From JAATFY01 sp049276515 (GTDB lineage Bacteria; Pseudomonadota; Alphaproteobacteria; UBA9219): a DNA stretch of 19,963 bases. The notes under the pieces were generated by a model, which did no database searches, was not told the DNA's origin, and saw nothing but the letters and a program-made list of their open reading frames with translations. The position numbers and the translations under genes are program-made. The stretch lies in assembly GCA_049276515.1 (NCBI GenBank), contig JBASWO010000071.1:1-19963 (forward strand), given 5' to 3'. Each line of letters starts with the position of its first letter. The first letter of the stretch is position 1. This document shows, piece after piece, positions 7,986 through 14,905 of this stretch.

Positions 7986-8390
7986 ATGAGCGTTCAACCC
8001 GATAGTGACTTTCATCTGTTCGATGCAGCTTTAGATGATAGGGCGCCTTGCCCTGAAACATCAGCTGCCGTCGCTGCTTTGGCAGAAGACATAAGTACAA
8101 AAGTACGCGAAAAAATGCCCGCTCACATTTTATCGGATGCGCCACTACCTGCGCCCCGTATCAGGCGTGATATTGGATCCATACCTACAGTCGGAAAATT
8201 AAGTAATGATGATTTGAGTGCTTTAGGCGCAGGTCTAGCGGATCATGCTGAAGCACTAAGAGCAGCGGCGAGCGCTGCTTGTGCTGCACGACCCCCATCG
8301 ATACCAAAAGCTCCTCGACGTGGGGCACTGCATGACAATGCTCATGTGCCTACAGGAGGCCCATTGCCTACAGAATATTTAGGGTTGTAA
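7986..8390 (+). CDS. Orphan protein with Pro-rich tail, 134 aa
   Basis: I do not recognise this protein. The ATG at 7986 has AAGGGG eight bases upstream. The N-terminal 35 residues are acidic (Asp-rich: FHLFDAALDDRAP), the middle has an Ala-rich probable helix (HAEALRAAASAACAARP), and the C-terminal 30 residues are rich in Pro and Gly (PPSIPKAPRRG, later PTGGPLPTEYLGL) and probably unstructured. There is no signal peptide or membrane helix. It sits 51 bases after tkt and is followed by another tiny orphan gene, both between tkt and gap. The composition suggests a partly disordered, lineage-specific protein. Confidence 0.6.
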   Translation: MSVQPDSDFHLFDAALDDRAPCPETSAAVAALAEDISTKVREKMPAHILSDAPLPAPRIRRDIGSIPTVGKLSNDDLSALGAGLADHAEALRAAASAACAARPPSIPKAPRRGALHDNAHVPTGGPLPTEYLGL

Positions 8391-8391
8391 A

Positions 8392-8439
8392 AAATTGTGT
8401 AGTACAATTTGCGAATTGAAATTTTTTTCAAAAGCTTTT
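8392..8439 (+). repeat. AT-rich inverted repeats between two orphan genes
   Basis: AAATTGT (8392-8398) pairs with ACAATTT (8404-8410) around GTAGT, beginning two bases after the upstream stop codon. Then come an A/T-rich stretch with a run of seven T and the 10-bp palindrome AAAAGCTTTT (8430-8439). The first hairpin plus the downstream T-run could act as a weak terminator, but the T-run is not immediately next to the stem. Confidence 0.35.
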
Positions 8440-8452
8440 TAAGGATTTACTT

Positions 8453-8677
8453 ATGCCAAGCCAAGAAATCACTGCAGCACATATCATTGAGCATGCCCCA
8501 CGGCTTATAACCGATACGCAAGAAATACGCGCAGCTCAAATAGCAGCCTTAGGCTATGACCCAGCTGCAACGTTATGTACAAATGCTAAGATCCCCTTGG
8601 CCGAGGCTGCGCTTCGGGAACTGATGACCCATTTACCTAAAGGCTTTCCTAGAGCCCTTTTAGAGGCGCATCCTTAA
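8453..8677 (+). CDS. Tiny orphan protein, 74 aa
   Basis: Not recognised. The ATG at 8453 has AAGGA (8441-8445) as ribosome binding site at good spacing. The product is Ala-rich and predicted helical (ITAAHIIEHAPRLI, then EIRAAQIAALG and AEAALRELMTHLPKGFP), with no signal peptide and a single Cys. It follows the 134-residue orphan on the same strand after 62 bases and precedes gap. A short stretch (TAxxIIxxAP) resembles residues 238-246 of the larger orphan encoded at 9904-10950, but the match is too short to show homology. Confidence 0.55.
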   Translation: MPSQEITAAHIIEHAPRLITDTQEIRAAQIAALGYDPAATLCTNAKIPLAEAALRELMTHLPKGFPRALLEAHP

Positions 8678-8706
8678 GCCCCTTGATCCCTTAGGCCATT
8701 CTCCCT

Positions 8707-8732
8707 AAAAGTACCTTCCCATAAGGTATTTT
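8707..8732 (+). terminator. Hairpin with T-run just upstream of gap
   Basis: TACCTT (8712-8717) and AAGGTA (8723-8728) form a 6-bp stem with a CCCAT loop, flanked by AAAA (8707-8710) and TTTT (8729-8732). It could end transcription from the orphan genes. It ends only four bases before the gap ribosome binding site (AAGGAG, 8736-8741), so it may instead be part of the gap leader. The stem is short and AT-rich. Confidence 0.4.
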
Positions 8733-8748
8733 AAGAAGGAGAAGCCCT

Positions 8749-9756
8749 GTGACTATCAAAGTTTCCATTAATGGATTTGGCCGTATCGGTCGCCTTGTTT
8801 TTCGCGCCCTTGTGGATTCGGGCCGCACGGATATTGAAGTTGTTGGCATCAATGATCTGGCTGATGCAACAACCAATGCGCACTTACTCAAATATGACTC
8901 TGTTCATGGCCGCTTTAAGAGTGACGTGAAAGTTGATGGCAACGATCTTATTGTGAACGGCAAGCGCGTTAAGGGCTCGCAAGTGAGAGATCCAGCGCAG
9001 CTAGGTTGGAAAGATCTCGGCGTTGATATAGCTTTTGAATGCTCGGGCATTTTCACGAAGCGCGCTGACGCTGAAAAACATTTGCAAGCTGGTGCTAAGA
9101 AGGTTTTGATCTCGGCTCCTGCAACCGATGAAGACCTCACAGTTGTATATGGTGTCAACCATGATCAGTTGAAAGCAAGTCATACGGTTGTCTCAAACGC
9201 ATCCTGCACAACAAACTGCCTCGCACCTGTCGCTTATGTTCTGAATAAGGCTATTGGTATCGAGCGCGGCTTTATGACGACAATCCATTCCTATACAGGT
9301 GATCAAAGCACCGTCGATACAATGCATAAGGATTTGCATCGCGCTCGCGCTGCAGCTCTTAATATGATCCCAACCTCAACTGGTGCTGCGGCAGCTGTAG
9401 GCAAGGTTTTGCCAGAGTTGAAAGGCAAGTTAGATGGCACATCCATTCGCGTGCCTACCCCAAATGTCTCTGTCGTTGATTTCAAATTCACGACAAAGAA
9501 ACCGACAACGGCTGATGAGGTCAGAGCGGCTATTAAAGCTGCGGGTGATGGTCCTTTAAAGGGTATTTTGGGCTATTACACTGAGCCTCTGGTCTCAACG
9601 GACTTCAATCATGATCCACACTCATCGATTTTTGCGATGAACGAAGTCAAAGTCATCGATGGCACTTTCGTGCGTGTTATGAGCTGGTATGACAATGAAT
9701 GGGGCTTCTCGAACCGCATGTCAGACACAGCTGCGGCGATGATGAAGGCGAAGTAA
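8749..9756 (+). CDS. gap: Glyceraldehyde-3-phosphate dehydrogenase, type I
   Basis: Catalyses the phosphorylating oxidation of glyceraldehyde 3-phosphate in glycolysis and its reverse in gluconeogenesis. The 335-residue length is typical. The N-terminal NAD-binding motif is INGFGRIGR (7-15), Asp-36 in INDLAD fits NAD preference, the catalytic Cys-153 lies in SNASCTTNCLAPV, and His-180 in TTIHSYTGDQ is the partner base. The C-terminus has the usual WYDNEWGFSNRM. The start is a GTG, supported by AAGGAG seven bases upstream. Unlike many alphaproteobacteria, no pgk follows; the next gene is an orphan. Confidence 0.97.
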   Translation: MTIKVSINGFGRIGRLVFRALVDSGRTDIEVVGINDLADATTNAHLLKYDSVHGRFKSDVKVDGNDLIVNGKRVKGSQVRDPAQLGWKDLGVDIAFECSGIFTKRADAEKHLQAGAKKVLISAPATDEDLTVVYGVNHDQLKASHTVVSNASCTTNCLAPVAYVLNKAIGIERGFMTTIHSYTGDQSTVDTMHKDLHRARAAALNMIPTSTGAAAAVGKVLPELKGKLDGTSIRVPTPNVSVVDFKFTTKKPTTADEVRAAIKAAGDGPLKGILGYYTEPLVSTDFNHDPHSSIFAMNEVKVIDGTFVRVMSWYDNEWGFSNRMSDTAAAMMKAK

Positions 9757-9788
9757 GCCTCTTCCTATTAACCAAAGAAACGCTTTTC

Positions 9789-9814
9789 CCTCTGCATCTC
9801 CTAAGGTGCAGAGG
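9789..9814 (+). terminator. Hairpin downstream of gap, possible terminator
   Basis: CCTCTGCA (9789-9796) pairs perfectly with TGCAGAGG (9807-9814) around a 10-base loop, 32 bases past the gap stop codon. There is no T-run on either side in the right place, so it is not a standard intrinsic terminator. It may stabilise the 3' end of the gap transcript. Confidence 0.45.
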
Positions 9815-9903
9815 TGAAACTATTGCCTGTGATTGTTGATCTTTTATCATCGTGCTAGAAAAGCGCGGTATTTTTAAACAATTACTAAGCCCTGAGATTG
9901 AAC

Positions 9904-10950
9904 GTGTCTGCAGATCGTTTTCAAATGGATTATGAAAGCTTGGGCCTCGATAGAGAGGCTCTCTATGCACGCATCCACAATTTAGTTTTGCATACACGTT
10001 TAGATTCAGCTGCTGCTCTTTATTACAGTAAATCTGCTGCAGATAACCATGTTCTGCATTATCAAAAATATCTTGATGAACTTAAGCAAAAGCTACCTGC
10101 ACCATCTTTTGCACGCTTGTCTGACGATAAGTTTTTTCTAAGTACAAGGCTTAAAACTTTTATTCAAAAAGCAACTGATTTGAATAGTCCTGAAGTTACA
10201 TGGCATTCAAAAAAAATTACGGATTTAAATATTGAAGATTTGAAAACTTTATTTGAAACACGCGGTGTTGGCCGTGTTGCACAATTTGAAGTCGTTGCTC
10301 TCGTAGCCATTGTACGTGAGTTGTTTGGTGCTCCTCATGAGCCAGGGCTAGATGCTAGCTTTCAAAAGGAGCCCAGGGCTTCGGGATCAAAAACAAACTC
10401 TGATGCTATTACATTTGCCTACCAACATTTAGGTTTGGACCAAGTCAAATTTTATGAGCGTGTTGATGAGTTAGCTGCAGCGCATGCCATAGCAAGTGTC
10501 GGCGCTAGAATTCGCGGCGATCGAAAAGCTATCGACGAAGTAGTCGTTCGTTTCTCACAAATACCATTTGAAGAATTGCAGGGATTGGTTGGAACAGTAC
10601 CTTTGACGGCAGAAAAAATTGTCCAGAAAGCACCCCTGTTTAGTGATGCTCTTTTGGAATTAGTAGCCAATGGAGACTATGCGTCCATTCGCGACGTTTT
10701 CTCAAAAAATTTCCTAGATTTAAATAAGGCAGACTACAAAATAGTTATGAATACACCGACTGTAGCGTGGCGCGCCGTGGCTGAAATGCTTGCCGCGCGC
10801 GCCCTTTTTGAAATGAATGTGACATCAGCCGTGGATGAAACTTTCGAGCGTGCAAAAATTCTTACTGAAGTTGAACGGCGTTTGCCGGACAGTTCGTTCC
10901 GTGAAGCACTTCGGGGGCTCTTTACTCAATTTCCTACGTCAAATCTTTAA
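9904..10950 (+). CDS. Orphan protein with tandem internal duplication, about 348 aa
   Basis: Not recognised as any known family. Numbering from a TTG at 9898, residues 12-143 and 175-304 are diverged copies of one unit. YESLGLDREALYARIHNL (12-29) aligns with YQHLGLDQVKFYERVDEL (175-192) at 8 of 18 identities. DLNIEDLK (109-116) aligns with DLNKADYK (274-281), and the Ala/Val-rich helices ending ELF (143) and ALF (304) also match, all at a nearly constant offset of 161-165. A Ser/Lys-rich linker joins the copies. It looks all-helical and cytoplasmic, without signal peptide. Start choice is uncertain: TTG 9898, GTG 9904 (GAG seven bases upstream) or ATG 9925. It ends tail to tail with hemA, overlapping by four bases. 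Confidence 0.65.
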   Translation: MSADRFQMDYESLGLDREALYARIHNLVLHTRLDSAAALYYSKSAADNHVLHYQKYLDELKQKLPAPSFARLSDDKFFLSTRLKTFIQKATDLNSPEVTWHSKKITDLNIEDLKTLFETRGVGRVAQFEVVALVAIVRELFGAPHEPGLDASFQKEPRASGSKTNSDAITFAYQHLGLDQVKFYERVDELAAAHAIASVGARIRGDRKAIDEVVVRFSQIPFEELQGLVGTVPLTAEKIVQKAPLFSDALLELVANGDYASIRDVFSKNFLDLNKADYKIVMNTPTVAWRAVAEMLAARALFEMNVTSAVDETFERAKILTEVERRLPDSSFREALRGLFTQFPTSNL

Positions 10951-12179
10951 GCCGCTTTTTGACGCGGCAAATGGCGTTGTTGCCATAAATAATCTAATGC
11001 ACTTACCAATTCATCAATCATAGCATCACTATGAAGAGGTGATGGTGTGAGACGTAAACGCTCTTCTCCAACAGCAACAGTTGGATAATTGATCGGTTGC
11101 ACATAGATATGAGCATTTTCAAAGAGCCAATCAGCTACACCTTTGCAACAGTGAGCACCACCAATCATGAGCGGCACGATATGGCTTTGTGATGCTAAGA
11201 GAGGAAGGCCTGTTTGACGCAATTGATCGCGCAAACGATTGGCTTGGCGTTGCTGGCGAGCTCTTAAATCATGAGCCATTTTGAGAACACCAAGACTTGC
11301 TAAAGCACCTGCTGCAATGACAGGAGGCATGGAGGTCGTAAAGATAAATTCAGGTGCGCTCGAGCGGATGGCATCAATGAGTGTTTGTGAGCCTGCGATA
11401 TAACCACCTGAGAGGCCAAAGGCCTTACCAAAGGTACCTTCAATGAGATCGAACATGTGGCTCACACCATCGCGATCAGCGATGCCTGCACCTTTCGGGC
11501 CATAAAGGCCAACGCCGTGCACTTCATCGAGATATGTCATGGCGCCATATTTTTGAGCAAGCTCTGCAATGGCTTGAAGTGGTGCAATGGTACCATCCAT
11601 TGAATAGACACTCTCACAAGCAATGAGCTTGGGTGCTTTTGGATCAGTGGCTGCAAGCTTCTCTTCCAGATCCTTTAAATCATTATGAGCAAAAATATAT
11701 TTCTGTGGGTCATGTTTTTTAATGCCTGCAATCATAGAGGCATGATTTTTAGCATCTGAGAAAACGATGCAGTTCGGCAAAAGTTTAATGATGGCACCAA
11801 GTCCAGCTTCATTAGACACATAACCGCTTGAGAAAAGAAGTGCCGCCTCTTTGCCATGCCAAGCTGCAATTTCTTTTTCTAATTGTGTGTGTATGAGGGT
11901 TGTGCCGCTAATGTTGCGTGTGCCGCCCGAGCCGGCGCCCCATTTTTGTAGAGCATCTTTCATGGCATCTAAAACAACGGGGTGTTGTCCCATCCCTAGA
12001 TAGTCATTTGAGCACCAAACAGTAACGCGCTTTGAGCCTTGATCTGTGTGAGCGATGGCAGATGGAAATTCTCCGCAGATGCGCTCAAGCGTCGCAAAAG
12101 AGCGGTAACGCCCGTCCGTTTTCAAAGCATCAATGTGGGATTGGAAATGCGTTTGGTAGCTATCGGAAGTCCAGGACAT
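10947..12179 (-). CDS. hemA: 5-aminolevulinate synthase (C4 haem pathway)
   Basis: A pyridoxal-phosphate enzyme that condenses glycine and succinyl-CoA to 5-aminolevulinate, the first step of haem synthesis in alphaproteobacteria. From the ATG at 12177-12179 it has 410 residues, the usual size. Landmarks are VTVWCSNDYLGMGQHP near the N-terminus, GSGGTRNISGT, ESVYSMDGTIAPL, the PLP-binding Asp in LDEVHGVG (about 218) and the Schiff-base Lys-252 in GTFGKAFGLSGGY. An upstream in-frame GTG at 12212 has no ribosome binding site and adds residues not usual in the family, so ATG is preferred. AONS and KBL are relatives in the same fold; the N-terminal motif favours ALAS. This is the clearest taxonomic marker here. 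Confidence 0.95.
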   Translation of the reverse strand: MSWTSDSYQTHFQSHIDALKTDGRYRSFATLERICGEFPSAIAHTDQGSKRVTVWCSNDYLGMGQHPVVLDAMKDALQKWGAGSGGTRNISGTTLIHTQLEKEIAAWHGKEAALLFSSGYVSNEAGLGAIIKLLPNCIVFSDAKNHASMIAGIKKHDPQKYIFAHNDLKDLEEKLAATDPKAPKLIACESVYSMDGTIAPLQAIAELAQKYGAMTYLDEVHGVGLYGPKGAGIADRDGVSHMFDLIEGTFGKAFGLSGGYIAGSQTLIDAIRSSAPEFIFTTSMPPVIAAGALASLGVLKMAHDLRARQQRQANRLRDQLRQTGLPLLASQSHIVPLMIGGAHCCKGVADWLFENAHIYVQPINYPTVAVGEERLRLTPSPLHSDAMIDELVSALDYLWQQRHLPRQKAA

Positions 12180-12268
12180 GCGCGGCTCAAGTAGGGGGTC
12201 ACTGCTGGCCACATATGCCGCCGATTATTTCTGGGAAGCAAGAATAATGCGGCAATAAGGTGCGCAAT

Positions 12269-12302
12269 ATTATTTCGCGTAACGCATCTCAAACGAAATA
12301 AT
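12269..12302. promoter_or_regulatory. 9-bp inverted repeat in the hemA-ilvB intergenic region
   Basis: ATTATTTCG (12269-12277) and CGAAATAAT (12294-12302) are perfect inverted copies with a 16-base spacer, about 90 bases upstream of the hemA ATG. It could be a hairpin in a hemA leader or a regulator site with two half-sites. I cannot name the regulator; it does not clearly match a Fur, Irr or FNR box. Confidence 0.4.
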
Positions 12303-12332
12303 TTGACGTAAAGCGCTTGCTGAAGTTATGAT
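12303..12332 (+). promoter_or_regulatory. Predicted sigma-70-type promoter of the ilv operon
   Basis: TTGACG (12303-12308) matches the -35 consensus at 5 of 6 bases and TATGAT (12327-12332) the -10 consensus at 5 of 6, with an 18-base spacer. Transcription would start near 12339, giving a leader of about 110 bases before the ilvB ATG. It is the best-looking promoter in the window. Confidence 0.6.
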
Positions 12333-12339
12333 CATAACT
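12324..12339. promoter_or_regulatory. 16-bp perfect palindrome, probable operator
   Basis: AGTTATGATCATAACT is identical to its reverse complement over all 16 bases. It covers the predicted -10 box (12327-12332) and the likely transcription start, where a bound dimeric repressor would block RNA polymerase. An 8-bp palindrome AAGCGCTT (12311-12318) lies in the same promoter's spacer. The binding protein is unknown. Confidence 0.55.
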
Positions 12340-12449
12340 ACTTAAGCCACCATGAATTTTGCTGCGTGAAATTGTGCCGAAAGGTGATTTGTTGCGTTGC
12401 GTAAAGCCTGTGGATTGTTTTATTTGAAGTGCCCGACGGAAGTTTAAAA

Positions 12450-14300
12450 ATGAAGAACGCAACAGCTAAGGCAGCCCCAAGCGTGGTCAAAAACCCCGCC
12501 TCATCAGGCGCCTCTAAGCCTCAGGATAAAACCTCACCAGCCGTCGCTATGACCGGTGCTGAGATCATCATCCGTGCCCTTATCGATCAAGGCGTCGATA
12601 CAATCTTTGGCTATCCTGGTGGTGCGGTACTTCCCATCTATGACGCGCTCTTCAAACAAAATAGCATCACCCATGTTTTGGTGCGGCACGAGCAGGGTGC
12701 TGCTCATGCGGCAGAAGGTTACGCACGCTCAACAGGTAAGGTTGGTGTTTTGCTCGTGACCTCAGGTCCGGGTGCCACCAATGCCGTCACGGGTCTTACA
12801 GATGCTTTGTTGGATTCTATTCCGCTGGTCTGTTTAACGGGACAAGTGCCAACACATCTCATCGGTAATGATGCGTTTCAAGAAGCGGATACGACCGGCA
12901 TCACGCGTCCTTGCACCAAACATAATTATCTCGTGAAAGATGTAAACAAGCTCGCACAAACCGTGCATGAAGCTTTTCATGTTGCGCGCTCAGGCCGTCC
13001 AGGTCCTGTTGTCATCGATTTGCCAAAAGATGTTCAATTTGCTGAAGGTACCTATCAGCCGGTGCAAATTGCTGAGGCGTCACATTATCAGCCGCGTACT
13101 CAACCCGATCGTGCCCAGATTGAAAAAGCCGTTGAGTTGATGGCCAAAGCTGAACGCCCCATTTTTTATACGGGTGGTGGCGTTATTAATGCAGGTGCAA
13201 AAGCCAGTACCTTGCTTACAGAATTTGTACGTTTAACGGGCTTTCCGTGCACCAGCACATTGATGGGGCTTGGCGCTTACCCGATGTCCGATAAGCAGTT
13301 CCTAGGTATGCTCGGTATGCATGGTACGTACGAAGCTAATTGGGCCATGCATGACTGTGATGTGATGATCAATATCGGCGCGCGTTTTGATGATCGCGTG
13401 ACAGGTAAATTATCAGGCTTCTCGCCTAAGTCGAAAAAGATCCATGCTGATATTGATCCAAGTTCGATCAATAAGACAGTCCGCGTCGATATCCCCATTG
13501 TTGGGGATGCTGGTGCCATTATCGCGATGATGATGGATGTATGGAAAACGCGTGGCTATAAGGCCAATCAAGAAACTCTATCGCGTTGGTGGAGGCAAAT
13601 TGAAGAATGGAAAAAGCGTGACTGTCTTAAATACACGCAAACAGGAAATATCATTAAGCCTCAGTATGCGTTGGAACGTTTGCGCGAACTGACCAAAGGC
13701 AAAGATACCTACATCACAACTGAAGTTGGCCAACATCAAATGTGGGCAGCGCAGTTCTTGCGCTTCGAAGAACCTAATCGCTGGATGACTTCAGGCGGGC
13801 TCGGCACCATGGGCTATGGATTGCCTGCGGCTATTGGTGTGCAAATGGCACATCCTGATGCGCTGGTTATCGATGTGGCAGGTGAGGCCAGTATCTTGAT
13901 GAATATTCAAGAAATGTCGACAGCTGTTCAATATAAATTGCCGGTGAAGGTTTTCATTCTCAACAATCAATGGATGGGCATGGTACGCCAATGGCAAGAA
14001 ATGCTTCATGGTAGCCGCTACTCGCAAAGCTATACAGCCGCACTTCCAGATTTTGTTAAATTGGCAGAAGCCTTTGGCGGTGTTGGTCTTCGTGCTGAAA
14101 AGCCAAGTGATGTTGATCGCGTGATTGCTGAAATGATGAAGGTCACAGAGCGCCCCACAATCATTGATGTCTGTGTTGATCCTAAGGAAAATTGTTTTCC
14201 TATGATCCCATCAGGCAAAAATCATAATGAAATTCTTTTGGGACCTGGTGAGACATCCATAGGGGATGCCATCGAAGGTGACGGCATGGTGCTGGTATGA
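12450..14300 (+). CDS. ilvB: Acetolactate synthase, large (catalytic) subunit
   Basis: A thiamine-diphosphate enzyme making acetolactate or acetohydroxybutyrate, the first common step to valine, leucine and isoleucine. The ATG at 12450 is preferred because GGAAG lies seven bases upstream; a GTG at 12429 is in frame. About 616 residues. A 40-residue Ala/Pro/Ser/Lys-rich N-terminal tail precedes the conserved core. Landmarks are the ThDP Glu motif VRHEQGAAHAAEGYAR, TSGPGATNAVTGL, GARFDDRVTG and NNQWMGMVRQWQ. The usual metal-binding Asp of the ThDP motif appears as Glu here (AGEAS, Glu-479). The stop codon TGA overlaps the ilvN start as ATGA, so the two subunits are translationally coupled. Confidence 0.96.
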   Translation: MKNATAKAAPSVVKNPASSGASKPQDKTSPAVAMTGAEIIIRALIDQGVDTIFGYPGGAVLPIYDALFKQNSITHVLVRHEQGAAHAAEGYARSTGKVGVLLVTSGPGATNAVTGLTDALLDSIPLVCLTGQVPTHLIGNDAFQEADTTGITRPCTKHNYLVKDVNKLAQTVHEAFHVARSGRPGPVVIDLPKDVQFAEGTYQPVQIAEASHYQPRTQPDRAQIEKAVELMAKAERPIFYTGGGVINAGAKASTLLTEFVRLTGFPCTSTLMGLGAYPMSDKQFLGMLGMHGTYEANWAMHDCDVMINIGARFDDRVTGKLSGFSPKSKKIHADIDPSSINKTVRVDIPIVGDAGAIIAMMMDVWKTRGYKANQETLSRWWRQIEEWKKRDCLKYTQTGNIIKPQYALERLRELTKGKDTYITTEVGQHQMWAAQFLRFEEPNRWMTSGGLGTMGYGLPAAIGVQMAHPDALVIDVAGEASILMNIQEMSTAVQYKLPVKVFILNNQWMGMVRQWQEMLHGSRYSQSYTAALPDFVKLAEAFGGVGLRAEKPSDVDRVIAEMMKVTERPTIIDVCVDPKENCFPMIPSGKNHNEILLGPGETSIGDAIEGDGMVLV

Positions 14301-14866
14301 GTGGCAGTGTTTACGAAGAAGGCGTGCACGAAAAGCCTTTGCGCAATTGTATTGCAGTTCTCGTCAATGACGAGCCTGGTATTTTGGCGCGCGTTGTTGG
14401 CCTCTTCTCGGGTCGTGGCTACAATATTGAAAGCCTCACCGTGGATGTGGTGGATAAAGAACAACAGCTCTCACGCATCACGATTGTTACAAACGGCGAG
14501 CCTATGATCATTCAGCAAATCGAAGCACAATTGGGACGACTTGTTCCAGTGCGTCGCGTGATGAATTTAACAACGCAAGGCGCCTCCGTCGAAGGATCGC
14601 TCGCTTATATCAAGCTGGTTGCTAAACCAAGCGATCGCGAAGAAGCTAAACTCATAGCCCGCAAACTAGGTGCGCGCATTGTTGATACAAAAGGTGATGC
14701 GGTGATATTTGAGCTTACGGCATCCACCGGTCATATTGACCAAATGATCAATGAATTGCGGCCTTTAGGACCTGTTGAAATTGCTCGTACGGGTAGCGTT
14801 GCCATGGCTTGTGGCGAAAATATGCTTGAGCTTTCATCCTCACTAGTCGAACGCAAAACAGCCTGA
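14297..14866 (+). CDS. ilvN: Acetolactate synthase, small (regulatory) subunit
   Basis: Activates the large subunit and carries valine feedback inhibition. The 189-residue protein is of the long IlvH/IlvN type. It has an N-terminal ACT domain with the effector-site signature NDEPGILARVVGLFSGRGYNIESLTV (about 24-49, mostly within NDEPGILARVVGLFSGRGYN), then the second domain with LIARKLGARIVD and DAVIFELTAS. The ATG overlaps the ilvB stop by four bases (ATGA), which favours equal synthesis of both subunits. The stop is TGA. Confidence 0.95.
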   Translation: MSGSVYEEGVHEKPLRNCIAVLVNDEPGILARVVGLFSGRGYNIESLTVDVVDKEQQLSRITIVTNGEPMIIQQIEAQLGRLVPVRRVMNLTTQGASVEGSLAYIKLVAKPSDREEAKLIARKLGARIVDTKGDAVIFELTASTGHIDQMINELRPLGPVEIARTGSVAMACGENMLELSSSLVERKTA

Positions 14867-14905
14867 TATTAGTCAACCGAAGAACCCCAAAACCCGAGGA
14901 CACCA

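Noticed and set aside
12374..12427. 17-codon open frame upstream of ilvB as an attenuation leader peptide
   Set aside because: It starts with GTG, lacks a clear ribosome binding site, has only five scattered Leu/Val/Ile codons, and no terminator/antiterminator pair follows it.
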